This document shows, in pieces, positions 27,276 to 36,499 of a DNA stretch of 64,000 bases. Below the pieces are notes generated by a model. The model saw only the letters and a program-made list of their open reading frames with translations, ran no database searches and was not told the origin of the DNA. A program made the position numbers and the translations under genes. Source of the stretch: Chryseobacterium sp. Leaf404 (GTDB lineage Bacteria > Bacteroidota > Bacteroidia > Flavobacteriales > Weeksellaceae); the NCBI RefSeq assembly GCF_001424145.1, contig NZ_LMQM01000001.1, forward strand, positions 1 to 64,000, given 5' to 3'. Positions within the stretch are counted from its first letter, which is position 1, and each line of letters starts with the position of its first letter.

Positions 27276-28427
27276 TTACTTCACCCTAAAATTCTGCAAC
27301 TGCTCCGGCCTATCACAGCAGACCTGCTCCATCACCTGTCTGAACTGCATTTTAAGCATTTCAATAATGTGATCGCCACCTTTATCTCCCAAAGCTCCCA
27401 CGGCATACATGAAAGTTCTTCCCATGAAGGTAAATTCTGCGCCACAGCTCAATGCACGGGCAACATCAGGACCGGTTCTTACACCACTGTCCATCATAAT
27501 TTTGATCTGACCTCTGTATTTTTCGCTGATATCTTTTACTACGGCAATCGTTGATTCTCCGGCATCCAACTGTCTTCCGCCGTGATTGGAAATAATCATT
27601 CCGTCGAAGCCTAAACGCACCGCTTCTGCTGCATCTTCGTCAGAAGCAACGCCTTTGATGACAAGTTTCCCTTTCCATTTATCGCGGATGGCTTTGATTC
27701 TGTCGGAATTCAATCTTCCTGAAAATGTGGAATTCATGAACTGTCCCAATTGCTTCACGTTCATGTTTTTATCCATATACTTTTCCATTGTTTTAAAACT
27801 TGGAACGCCGTGTTTCAAAATTTCAAGACACCATTCAGGTCTTGCCAAAGCCTGGGAAACATTTCTGAAATTCAGTTGTGGCGGCATTGCCAAACCGTTT
27901 CTGATTTCTTTTGCTCTGTAACCGAAAGTAGGAACATCAGACAAAACGCACAAAACATCGTATCCGGAAGCTTCACAACGGTCAAGAATATCGTCACGTA
28001 ACCATTCTTCTCTTGGATGATAGAGTTGAAACCAGGCGTTTCCTTCCGTTAATTCAGCAATTCTTTCGATACTGCTCGTCGTTACGGTACTTAGAATAAA
28101 AGGCAGATTGTGTTTAAAGGCTGCTTTTGCTAAAATTTCCGGAGCATTGGGCCACATTAATCCCTGCAAACCAACGGGGGAAATCCCAAAAGGTGCGGAA
28201 TAGGTTTTTCCAAACAGTTCCGTTTCCATATTCGCTTCCGCATAATTGTTGTTCAGATATTGCGGACGAAGCAGAACATCACGCAATTCACTTGTATTTC
28301 TGTCGCGGTTGATATTTTCGTTACAGCCGCCATCCAGATATTCGAATGCAAAACGGGGCATTTTTTTCTGTGCTCTTTCGATTAACAATTCAAGCGAAGC
28401 ATATTTTGTATCAAATGGAAATGCCAT
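27276..28427 (-). CDS. lldD: FMN-dependent L-lactate dehydrogenase / alpha-hydroxy-acid oxidase
   Basis: 383-aa flavoprotein that oxidises L-lactate (or a related 2-hydroxy acid) to pyruvate. The FMN and catalytic motifs are visible: the N-terminal FEYLDGGC, K258 in VIKGV, and SNHGGRQLD with catalytic H282 and R285. In this position it plausibly handles the L-lactate made from rhamnose by the bifunctional aldolase/dehydrogenase encoded at 31.8-33.9 kb, closing the route to pyruvate. It is the last gene of the rhamnose cluster and is followed by a terminator. Other hydroxyacid oxidases are not ruled out. Confidence 0.9.
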   Translation of the reverse strand: MAFPFDTKYASLELLIERAQKKMPRFAFEYLDGGCNENINRDRNTSELRDVLLRPQYLNNNYAEANMETELFGKTYSAPFGISPVGLQGLMWPNAPEILAKAAFKHNLPFILSTVTTSSIERIAELTEGNAWFQLYHPREEWLRDDILDRCEASGYDVLCVLSDVPTFGYRAKEIRNGLAMPPQLNFRNVSQALARPEWCLEILKHGVPSFKTMEKYMDKNMNVKQLGQFMNSTFSGRLNSDRIKAIRDKWKGKLVIKGVASDEDAAEAVRLGFDGMIISNHGGRQLDAGESTIAVVKDISEKYRGQIKIMMDSGVRTGPDVARALSCGAEFTFMGRTFMYAVGALGDKGGDHIIEMLKMQFRQVMEQVCCDRPEQLQNFRVK

Positions 28428-28431
28428 AAAT

Positions 28432-28543
28432 GTTGGATGTTTGATGTTGGGTGATGGAGGTTTGATGATTGATATTTGATGAATGATGCTGAAAACTTAA
28501 TGTTTATCAATATTCATTTAACATCCAGCATCAGACTTCCAGC
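28432..28543. repeat. Imperfect inverted repeat between lldD and the kinase gene
   Basis: The segment 28432-28453 (GTTGGATGTTTGATG and on) and the complement of 28522-28543 (GCTGGAAGTCTGATG and on) match at 17 of 22 positions. All but one of the differences are transitions, so a decayed palindromic element is likely. About 70 bases separate the arms. Confidence 0.5.
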
Positions 28544-28555
28544 TTCCAGCATATT

Positions 28556-29941
28556 TTAATAATTAAGAATTAAAGGTTGAAGCACTTTCATCTGATAATG
28601 CTGCTGTAAAAAAGTTTCGTCTATTTTTTTGTTTGAAATCACCATCGATGCGCCCAAAGCTGAGCCCAGCGGAGAATGCGTAGACATCACATTGTAATGC
28701 TGAAAATGGTGAGACATCAGTTTCATAAAGACATCATTGTCGGTAAATCCGCCATCGATGTAAATATTTTTAATTTCTGAATTTCCTATTGCGTTTGTGA
28801 TGGTATGAATCTGCAGATCCATCAGCTCAATCATCAGCTGATGATAGGCTTCTTCAAAGGTTGCGAATGAATTTAAATCGGTTGCGGTAATCATTTTTCG
28901 TTTTAAAATAATCCCTTCAAAACGGAAATAGATGTTTTTATTTTTCATTAAACGCAAATACAATTCCTGATCGAACTGCACTTCTCTGTGGAAACCGTAT
29001 TCTTTTCCGTAGTAAGCACAAAGTTTTTCAACCTGAATTTTGTATTCATTCCCCATGAAAAAACGGGACGCTTTCACACGTTTCCCATCGATTCTCATGT
29101 AATTCAGGCAGTTGTTTTCAATGTCTTCATCCGTTAAACTTTCATCGTTGAATGGATTTAAAGAAATACTCCACGTTCCGGTTGAGAGCAATAAAAACGG
29201 TTCTTTTTTACTTAAAATATAGGGTAAAAGCGCTGAAGAACTGTCGTGAATTCCAACGCCGATTTTAATTTTTTTGTTTCTGTAAGAGGTGTTGATACTC
29301 GCAGAAGTAGGAACAATTGGCCCCAGTAAAGCGTCGATTCCTTCTTCGTAAACCCAATCGTGGTAATCTGCTTTGTCATAATCCCAAAGATTGGTATGAC
29401 AGCCGATCGAGGTAAATTCAGAAACGCAGATTCCTGTAAATAAATACGATAAATACTGAGGTAAATGAAGACTGTAACGGATTTTTCTGAAAACTTCCGG
29501 ATGTTTGTATTTTAACCAGAACAACTGCAGTCCGGAATTCAGCATTCCTGTCTGAGGAGATGCAGTTTCGCGGGCAATTTTCATTTTACTACCATGTTTT
29601 TCGTAGAATAAATCAAGAATATCCTGATCCATCGGTTTGGTGTAATTGTACAAAGGTGTCAGCACATTACCTTTCTGATCGAGGTGTACAAAACTTGCTC
29701 CGTAAGTAGAAAAATTAATGGCTTTTACTTCATAATTTTCATCATCCAAAATGGCGTTGAAATTATCTTTAATCCAATTTTGTAATGCCGGAAGATCTTC
29801 TGTAGGATAAGCGTCTTCATCGGTCGTGAGCGGCAATTCTGTATATTCCCGAACGACTTCTTTATAATTTTTATCGAATAAAAAGAATTTTTTATTGGTC
29901 TTTCCAATATCAAATACGATGGTTACCTTTTTTTTGGACAT
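28556..29941 (-). CDS. rhaB: FGGY-family carbohydrate kinase, probable L-rhamnulokinase
   Basis: 461-aa sugar kinase of the ASKHA fold. The N-terminal phosphate loop is FDIGKTNKKF (about 10-19), a middle loop reads LSTGTWSISLNPF, and a catalytic aspartate lies in VGIHDSSSAL. Within the cluster it should phosphorylate L-rhamnulose to rhamnulose-1-phosphate after the isomerase and before the aldolase. The sequence is not close to the enterobacterial RhaB, so the symbol rests on context. The gap to the isomerase gene upstream is 341 bases. Confidence 0.82.
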   Translation of the reverse strand: MSKKKVTIVFDIGKTNKKFFLFDKNYKEVVREYTELPLTTDEDAYPTEDLPALQNWIKDNFNAILDDENYEVKAINFSTYGASFVHLDQKGNVLTPLYNYTKPMDQDILDLFYEKHGSKMKIARETASPQTGMLNSGLQLFWLKYKHPEVFRKIRYSLHLPQYLSYLFTGICVSEFTSIGCHTNLWDYDKADYHDWVYEEGIDALLGPIVPTSASINTSYRNKKIKIGVGIHDSSSALLPYILSKKEPFLLLSTGTWSISLNPFNDESLTDEDIENNCLNYMRIDGKRVKASRFFMGNEYKIQVEKLCAYYGKEYGFHREVQFDQELYLRLMKNKNIYFRFEGIILKRKMITATDLNSFATFEEAYHQLMIELMDLQIHTITNAIGNSEIKNIYIDGGFTDNDVFMKLMSHHFQHYNVMSTHSPLGSALGASMVISNKKIDETFLQQHYQMKVLQPLILNY

Positions 29942-30282
29942 TCCTGTGATGAATTAAATTATAATTGAATGGGAATTAGTTTTTTCAAAATGTGATTTAG
30001 AATCTGAATAAAATTCGTTTTTAACACAAAGAGCGCAAAGTTTTTTTTAAATGTTTCCTACATATTTTTCGTTCGTCCTGAAGTTTCGGGATTCTACTAA
30101 GCAAGGAAATACGGATGTATAATTCTCTAAGAGTTTTAACTTTCAGCAAATTTTAAATTTCAAAAACCATTAAGAAGTGTTTAGAGAATAAAACCTAAAC
30201 ACTCTCAACGGAATAAAATAAGAATACATATAATTAAACTTTCGATTGCACCTGAAAGTAATTATTAAAATTAAAATGGATC
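29942..30282. other. Intergenic region between rhaB and rhaI
   Basis: No gene seen. It contains a short direct repeat of ACAAAG type (ACACAAAGAGCGCAAAG, 30024-30040), also found near three other starts, and a hairpin GTGTTTAG (30177-30184) with CTAAACAC (30195-30202). No clear promoter box is found for rhaB. Confidence 0.4.
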
Positions 30283-31563
30283 TTACAATCCTGTTGCCTT
30301 TACATTTAAACCTCTTTCGGAGATCAGCTGTTCTCTAACTTTTAGGTTTCTGTAGGTAGCGATTGGATCTAAAGCTGCCCCGGTCTGTAATCTTGCTGCT
30401 CTCAATAACGGACGAACATCTGTTCTGTACGCATTCTGCAGAATATCCTGAGCCAAAACGACATCATTATTTTGCTGTGCTTCTTTCAATGCTTTCTGAT
30501 CTACCAAAAGTGCGGTAGCATAAGCAATTAAAATCGCTTCCAAAGACTGCAATAAGTCTTCCAACGGATCTTTGATGTTATGACTTGCATCGATCATCCA
30601 GGCCGGATAAGGATTGTTTGGGTTGTTTTCCATTCCGTACACCAATTCATTGAAGATCAGGAATAAAGCGTAAGGTTTGATTGAACCAACCGTCAAATCA
30701 TCATCACCGTACTTGCTGTCGTTGAAGTGGAAACCACCTAATTTACCTTTGTACATCAATGTTGCAACGATTTGCTCGATGTTTGAGTTTGGTAAATGGT
30801 GACCTAAATCAACCAAAGTGTACGCTCTATCGCCACAAGCGTTTGCAAGCATGAAAGAAGTTCCCCAATCCTGAATGGTTGTTGAGTAGAAATTCGGTTC
30901 GTAAGGTTTGTACTCGATGAATAATTTCCAGTCTTCCGGCAAATCTGAGTAGATTTCTTTTAAACTCTGTTCCGTTTTTGCTAAAGCGGTCTGGAAATTT
31001 AACTGTCCCGGGAAACTTGCTCCATCCGCTAACCACACAGTTAAACTTTTTGAGTCTAACTCTTTCCCGATCCTGATGACTTCTTTGTTGTGCTCAACAG
31101 CGTAGGCTCTTGAATCTTCGTTTGAAGCATTCAATGAACCAAATTTGTAAGAATGTTTTGCGTCTGGCTGATCCTGAAATGTGTTTGAATTCATTGCATC
31201 AAAAATCAACCCGTGAGAAGTTGCTTTTTCTTTAATTGCTTTCACATCATTTGGAATATCCCATGGAATATGAAGCGAAACCGCCCCTGCAGAATGCGTT
31301 AAAGCATGAATTAATCCTACATCATCTAATTTCTGCTCTAAAGAAGAAGGTTCGCCACCGTAAGAAAATCTTCCGAAACGGGTTCCGCCTGCGCCTAAAG
31401 CCCAGCTTGGAATTGCCACCTGAAAATCGGCGATTTTGTTGACAATATCTGAAACGTTTGCTCCCGATTTTGTAAGTTTATCTGATAAATATGCGAAATC
31501 TGAATTGTAATTTTCAACTTCGTTTTTATTGTGTTGTTCAATGATGTCTTTTCCTATAATCAT
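30283..31563 (-). CDS. rhaI: L-rhamnose isomerase (RhaI type)
   Basis: TIM-barrel sugar isomerase of 426 aa that converts L-rhamnose to L-rhamnulose. I prefer ATG 31563 (MIIGKDIIEQHN) over an upstream GTG at 31590. Metal-binding and sugar-contacting features include the GFHFNDSKYGDDDL stretch with clustered aspartates, and WMIDASHNIKD. This is the alternative isomerase found in Bacteroidota and rhizobia, unrelated in sequence to enterobacterial RhaA. The product would feed the FGGY kinase. A perfect 15-bp palindrome lies upstream (31617-31649). Confidence 0.9.
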   Translation of the reverse strand: MIIGKDIIEQHNKNEVENYNSDFAYLSDKLTKSGANVSDIVNKIADFQVAIPSWALGAGGTRFGRFSYGGEPSSLEQKLDDVGLIHALTHSAGAVSLHIPWDIPNDVKAIKEKATSHGLIFDAMNSNTFQDQPDAKHSYKFGSLNASNEDSRAYAVEHNKEVIRIGKELDSKSLTVWLADGASFPGQLNFQTALAKTEQSLKEIYSDLPEDWKLFIEYKPYEPNFYSTTIQDWGTSFMLANACGDRAYTLVDLGHHLPNSNIEQIVATLMYKGKLGGFHFNDSKYGDDDLTVGSIKPYALFLIFNELVYGMENNPNNPYPAWMIDASHNIKDPLEDLLQSLEAILIAYATALLVDQKALKEAQQNNDVVLAQDILQNAYRTDVRPLLRAARLQTGAALDPIATYRNLKVREQLISERGLNVKATGL

Positions 31564-31616
31564 AGTTTGAATTTTTACCACAAAAGTCACAAAGGAATTT
31601 TGTTTGATATTTTATT

Positions 31617-31649
31617 AACCATGTCAAGGTTTCGAACCTTGACATGGTT
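31617..31649. repeat. Perfect 15-bp palindrome with TCG loop
   Basis: AACCATGTCAAGGTT (31617-31631), TCG, then the exact complement (31635-31649). It lies 54 bases upstream of rhaI and downstream of the aldolase gene. It could be a mobile palindromic unit or a hairpin that limits transcription between the two genes. Confidence 0.9.
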
Positions 31650-31714
31650 AAATTGATTGACTAAAATTAGTATTAAATATTGATTCCAATCCTTCAATTA
31701 CTCTTGAATCTCTC

Positions 31715-31794
31715 GCAGCCCGACCTGAGTGGAGCTCTTTTTGTGAGGAGGTACGACGAGCAAAAAAGCGGGAACGGAGGGCGGATTAAGCTGC
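31715..31794 (+). repeat. Structured intergenic repeat, copy 2
   Basis: GCAGC (31715-31719) pairs with GCTGC (31790-31794), and GCCC (31718-31721) with GGGC (31779-31782) as an alternative. The inner CTTTTTG (31737-31743) pairs with CAAAAAAG (31761-31768) with one extra A. It belongs to the family at 177-251 and 46398-46501. Confidence 0.65.
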
Positions 31795-31819
31795 CCAAAT
31801 TAAAAATACTAATACCTAA

Positions 31820-33922
31820 TTATCTCGGGAAAGCATTCGCCATTCCGCCATCAACATTGATGATATTTCCTGTGGTTTTATCTAAGATCGCCACACAAGC
31901 GAAAACTCCGTTGGCGATGTCTTCAGGAAGGATAATTTCGTTTAATAAATTTCTTTTTGCGTAAAATGCTGGTAATTCTTCAACGGTAATTCCGTTTGCT
32001 TTTGCGCGGCCTTCTGCCCAAGAACCTTCCCAGATTTTGCTTCCAACAATTACGCCGTCAGGATTTACAACATTCACACGGATTTTATCTGCTGCCAATT
32101 CTGCAGCCAATAATCTTGTCATGTGCTGTTGTGCTGCTTTTGCAGTTCCATAAGCTACGTTGTTTGGTCCGGCAACCAAGCCATTTTTACTTGCTATATT
32201 GACGATGTCGCCACCCAGACCTTGCTTTTTCATGATTTCAGTTCCGGTTTTTGCAATTAAAAACTGACCTTTAACCAAAACATTTTCAAGCAGATCCCAA
32301 TCTTTTAAAGTTGTATCTTCCAAAGATTTGGAAATTGCCAAACCTGCAGAATGAACTAAAATATCCACACCACCGAAAGCTAAAATGGTCTGTTTGAAAG
32401 CTTCTCTGATTCCTTCTTCGCTTGTAACATCGCACTGAATGGCGATTGCCTGATCTTTGCTGTATTTTGCGGTAACAGATTCTGCAGCTTCTTTATTTAA
32501 GTCTGTGAAAACCACTACTGCACCTTCCTGAACCATTTTATCGGCAATAGCCTGTCCGATTCCACCACCTGCTCCGGTTACGATTGCAACTTTTCTTGAT
32601 AATGGTTTTTCCTTTGGCATTCTCTGAAGCTTAGCTTCTTCCAATAACCAGTATTCAATGTCGAAAGCTTCCTGTCTTGGCAATGAAGTGTATGAAGTAA
32701 TCGCTTCTGCACCACGCATTACGTTAATAGCATTGACGTAAAATTCGTTGGCAACACGGGTAGTCTGCTTATCTTTTGAGAAACTGAACATTCCAACGCC
32801 AGGATAGATGATGATCACCGGATTCGGGTCACGCATTGCAGGGCTGTTTGGATGTTTGCAGGTTTCGTAATAGTCTTTGTATTCTTGTCTGTATTGTTCA
32901 AAAAGAGGATTTAATTTTTCTAAAATCGATTTAGAGTCAGACAAATCTTCATTTTTATCTAAAGTCAATACCAACGGTTGAATTTTTGTTCTCAGGAAAT
33001 GATCCGGACAAGACGTTCCCATTGGAGCGAGTCTTTCTAAATCATTACTGTTGATGAATTCCAAAACAACATCGCTGTCTGTGAAATGACCCACCATTCT
33101 GTTTTCTGATGAAGCCAAACCTCTTAACAAAGGCATCAATTGAGCGGCTTTGTTTTTACGTTCTTCAGCAGGCAGAGATTCAACTTTTTGACCTCCGAAA
33201 ACCTGTCCGTTTTCTTCAATTTTTTTAGCGATATATTCAGAAGCCATTTCGATTACTTCCAGACTGTTCATGTAAGATTCGTAAGAAGTTTCTCCCCAGG
33301 TGAATAAACCGTGGCTGCCCAATACGATTCCTCTGATTCCAGGATTGTCGGCAAGACATTTTTCTAATTGTAAACCTAAATCGAAACCAGGTCTTTGCCA
33401 TGGAACCCATCCCATTGTATCTCCCCAAATTTCTTTGGTAACCGCTTCGCTGTCTTTCGCTGCAGCCACTGCAATTAAAGCATCAGGGTGAAGGTGATCG
33501 ATATGTTTGAATGGAAGTAAACCGTGTAGAGGCGTATCAATAGAAGGCGCTTTGCTTTCAAGATCGAAAATACAGTGGTCGAATAAACCTACCATTCTGT
33601 CTTCGTCTGCAAGACCTCCGTAAACATTTTTCAGATTTCTTAATCTTTCCGTATATAGTCCGGCGATTCCTTTTCTTGTAAGCGTTCCGATGTCACCACC
33701 TGAACCTTTTACCCACATTACCTCAACGTCTTCGTTGGTCAGCGGGTCTTTTTCAATGGTTTTGCAACTTGTGTTACCACCACCATAATTGGTAATTCTA
33801 AGGTCTGCTCCTAATATGTTTGAACGGTATAAGAATAAAGCCACCTGATCGTCTCCGAAAGATGCTGCTTTTTCTTCATCCCATAAATAATCTACGTATT
33901 TGAATGTTTTTACGTTTTCCAT
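31820..33922 (-). CDS. Bifunctional L-rhamnulose-1-phosphate aldolase / L-lactaldehyde dehydrogenase (RhaEW type)
   Basis: 700-aa fusion. Residues 1 to about 400 form a class II aldolase, with a metal-binding set H140/H143/H145 (FKHIDHLHPD) and H204 in LGSHGLFTWG. Residues about 443-700 form a short-chain dehydrogenase with TGAGGGIG (449-456) and a catalytic S578, Y591 and K595 (YGTAK). The first half would cleave rhamnulose-1-phosphate to dihydroxyacetone phosphate and L-lactaldehyde; the second would oxidise the lactaldehyde to L-lactate. The fusion is known from Bacteroidota and others. A -7 box lies at 33952-33959. Confidence 0.88.
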   Translation of the reverse strand: MENVKTFKYVDYLWDEEKAASFGDDQVALFLYRSNILGADLRITNYGGGNTSCKTIEKDPLTNEDVEVMWVKGSGGDIGTLTRKGIAGLYTERLRNLKNVYGGLADEDRMVGLFDHCIFDLESKAPSIDTPLHGLLPFKHIDHLHPDALIAVAAAKDSEAVTKEIWGDTMGWVPWQRPGFDLGLQLEKCLADNPGIRGIVLGSHGLFTWGETSYESYMNSLEVIEMASEYIAKKIEENGQVFGGQKVESLPAEERKNKAAQLMPLLRGLASSENRMVGHFTDSDVVLEFINSNDLERLAPMGTSCPDHFLRTKIQPLVLTLDKNEDLSDSKSILEKLNPLFEQYRQEYKDYYETCKHPNSPAMRDPNPVIIIYPGVGMFSFSKDKQTTRVANEFYVNAINVMRGAEAITSYTSLPRQEAFDIEYWLLEEAKLQRMPKEKPLSRKVAIVTGAGGGIGQAIADKMVQEGAVVVFTDLNKEAAESVTAKYSKDQAIAIQCDVTSEEGIREAFKQTILAFGGVDILVHSAGLAISKSLEDTTLKDWDLLENVLVKGQFLIAKTGTEIMKKQGLGGDIVNIASKNGLVAGPNNVAYGTAKAAQQHMTRLLAAELAADKIRVNVVNPDGVIVGSKIWEGSWAEGRAKANGITVEELPAFYAKRNLLNEIILPEDIANGVFACVAILDKTTGNIINVDGGMANAFPR

Positions 33923-33951
33923 TTGTTTTCTTTTTGTTTCTGAATTTTACT

Positions 33952-33997
33952 CAAATTTAGATTGTTATCCAATTTACAGCATCCCGTACTATACTGC
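33952..33997 (-). promoter_or_regulatory. Promoter and variant motif upstream of aldolase gene
   Basis: On the minus strand TAAATTTG (33959-33952) is a perfect -7 box. Just above it, GCAGTATA (33997-33990) differs by one base from the GCAGGATA motif seen upstream of other sugar operons. The distance fits an activator binding next to the -33 region. Confidence 0.45.
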
Positions 33998-34324
33998 TGA
34001 ATGCTTCTTTTAGAAAATAATTAACATTTAATTTAAAATCAGATTAAATGTTTACGACAATCGTGAAGAATAATTTATAATTAATAGTTTGTGATTGAGC
34101 GGATAGAAATTTAAACAGGTAATAAAAATTAAAGCATTTTCTGGGAAATTTGTGGAAACTCAAGGTCATTTTTGCCGTTTTGTCACTTAAGAAACACAGC
34201 CTATCAGTATAAGATCGGTGTAAGGTTCATATAAGCTTCACTTAACATCGTGATAAGTGATAAAAACTACAGCATGACATTCTCACAAAATATTAAACAC
34301 TTAAGTTGATACCTGATTTAATGT
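33998..34324. other. Intergenic region between aldolase and susD
   Basis: AT-rich, no gene. It contains a hairpin TCACTTA (34238-34244) with TAAGTGA (34254-34260). Confidence 0.4.
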
Positions 34325-34374
34325 AAAATAAAAAGCAGCCAAAGCGATAACTTGTTTATGGCGTAGGCTGCTTT
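34325..34374 (-). terminator. Terminator after susD
   Basis: On the minus strand AAAGCAGCC (34374-34366) and GGCTGCTTT (34340-34332) form a 9-bp stem with a 25-base loop, then TTTATTTT. It lies 40 bases after the susD stop. Confidence 0.8.
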
Positions 34375-34415
34375 CAATGCTTATTTGATAATGTTTAAAT
34401 TACATTGTTTTTAAA

Positions 34416-36479
34416 TTAATAACCAGGCAACTGTGTAAGGTTCGGGTTATCAATCATTGGATGACCGGCAGCTTGGTTTGCGAACGGTAATAATTCTGTT
34501 TTATTCGGTACGAAACCGTAGAATAAACCATCACCACCACCTTCAATCCAGTTTGGATACGTTCCGCCATTTTCGGCTGAACCGGTTGGTTTAGTATAAA
34601 TGATTGCTCCGATTTGAAGTACATTGAAACCATTTGTAAATCCAACAGCCTTTCTTGCATTTCCGTTGAAGGTACTTGTATATGCTTCAAACATTCTTGC
34701 AGGATACCATTTGTCATCAGCAGTGGAAGTTTGTCCGTTGGCTGCTGCAATACCTTTAAGTGTAGTCTGGAAAGCTGCATAGTTTGCCGAACTTGTAGGA
34801 ACAGCTGACGCAGCAGCAATCTGGGCAGGGTTCGTTAGATCAATATAAGTAACGGCTAAGAATGGATCTCCGTAAACCTGATTGTTTTTATGATATTTGT
34901 AAAGACGAAGCGCCGGCGTGGTAGCATAAGCCCCTGTTTTGTTTGAAAGATCTTTCATTGCCTGTCTTGTAGCCAGGATTTCACTTTCGAGCTTATTCAT
35001 TCTGATTAAATCTGTACGAAGGTTAAACTCCCCTGCAAATTCCCATTTTCTTTCCTGAACAAGAGCCTGATCGAAAGCAGCCTGTCCTGAAGGAATTGGC
35101 ATTGAGCCTATACCTGCACGGTTTCTTACCTGCTGTAAAGCAGCAATACCAGCTGCTGTAGGACCATTATTTAAGTAATTCTGAGTTTCTGCATACATCA
35201 ATAATACATCAGCATATCTGATCAAAGGTACATTGAGGTTACGGGAATCTGCTGCCTGAGGCTCAACACACCAGGAAATTCTGAATTTCCCCGGCATGAT
35301 ACATGAAAATGTAGTTCCAACATCTACCCAGGTATCTGTAGCGGCACCACCATTTAAGAAATAAATACTGTATGCAGTACAGGATACATCTCTTCTGGTA
35401 TCTGCCGGAGCGAATGACAGGTAATAAGTTGGCAATAGAAACTGTAAAGCTTTACGTGAACCGTATACACCACCACGACTACCTGGGTGTGCATACACTC
35501 CGAATCCGCCATTGGTATTTGGCCCAAACTGAGCAATCTGGAACATTACTTCCTGATTAAGAGTACTTAAATTTCTTCTGCAGAAGTTGAACCAAAGGTT
35601 TTCGAAACCACTTTTACCTCCTGAAGCCTGCATCAAAGAGTTTTGCCCACCATTGATTACAGCTAAACAGGCATCATTTGCAATCTGATAAAGTTGCTGC
35701 ACTCTTGCATTGTCAGGACGACGGGACATAGTACCCGGTGTAGACGTATTTAAAGGCCAACGAAGTGAATATCCACCAGCATATAAAGCTATTCTTGCTA
35801 ACAAAGCATTGGCTGCAGGTCTCGTTAATCTCTCGGTGGTAGGATAACCGGCCTGACCTAAAGTAGGCATTGCCGGGATAGATTGCTGAAGATCTGCAAT
35901 AATACGATCGTAGATTTCGTCACGGGAAGCGCGTTTTGGATATAAAGTATTCGGGTCATTCGGATCCAACTCTTCCAGAGGTAACCAAACGGCAGGAACG
36001 TCTCCATAGACTCTTATTAAATTATAGTAGCAATATGCTCTGATTGCTTTAGCCTCCGCAATTAAGGCATCCCGTCTGGCACTCGCTTCCATTGTTGACA
36101 ATCTACTGATAGCGATGTTGGTTCTTTCAATAGACTGATACATTGTGGAGTAAATACCTGTAAGTGTATTTGGCGTAAAAGCGTCGTATTTATAATTACA
36201 GATATTGTATTTTGAATTGTTGGTAGAGCCATCTTCAGCTGAGTGCGTTACGGTATCACCTGCCCCCATCTGATAATACATTTCAGTAGGCACTAAAGCT
36301 CTGTAACATCCCTGTATAAACATATCTGCGGTCGGCAAATCTTTAAATACCGATTCGGTATCTATAGCGGTGTAGGAAGGCTGATCAAGAAAATCTTCAC
36401 TACAAGAATTAACGAATAGAGTGGCAATCACCAAAGAAGGGATGACCAGCAAGCTTTTTACAAAAGTATATTTTTTCAT
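34416..36479 (-). CDS. SusD/RagB-family outer-membrane lipoprotein
   Basis: 687-aa surface glycan-binding lipoprotein that caps a SusC pore. A lipoprotein signal ends at C26 (VNSCSEDF), and the N-terminal helical repeats begin with LDQPSYTAIDTESVFKD. The C-terminus contains the family-typical ERKWEFAGEFNLRTDLIRM-like motif (about residues 480-500). It starts 20 bases after susC, so the two form a pair. Rhamnose-containing pectic oligosaccharides are the inferred ligand. Confidence 0.93.
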   Translation of the reverse strand: MKKYTFVKSLLVIPSLVIATLFVNSCSEDFLDQPSYTAIDTESVFKDLPTADMFIQGCYRALVPTEMYYQMGAGDTVTHSAEDGSTNNSKYNICNYKYDAFTPNTLTGIYSTMYQSIERTNIAISRLSTMEASARRDALIAEAKAIRAYCYYNLIRVYGDVPAVWLPLEELDPNDPNTLYPKRASRDEIYDRIIADLQQSIPAMPTLGQAGYPTTERLTRPAANALLARIALYAGGYSLRWPLNTSTPGTMSRRPDNARVQQLYQIANDACLAVINGGQNSLMQASGGKSGFENLWFNFCRRNLSTLNQEVMFQIAQFGPNTNGGFGVYAHPGSRGGVYGSRKALQFLLPTYYLSFAPADTRRDVSCTAYSIYFLNGGAATDTWVDVGTTFSCIMPGKFRISWCVEPQAADSRNLNVPLIRYADVLLMYAETQNYLNNGPTAAGIAALQQVRNRAGIGSMPIPSGQAAFDQALVQERKWEFAGEFNLRTDLIRMNKLESEILATRQAMKDLSNKTGAYATTPALRLYKYHKNNQVYGDPFLAVTYIDLTNPAQIAAASAVPTSSANYAAFQTTLKGIAAANGQTSTADDKWYPARMFEAYTSTFNGNARKAVGFTNGFNVLQIGAIIYTKPTGSAENGGTYPNWIEGGGDGLFYGFVPNKTELLPFANQAAGHPMIDNPNLTQLPGY

Positions 36480-36499
36480 GATATTTAAATTTAAATAAG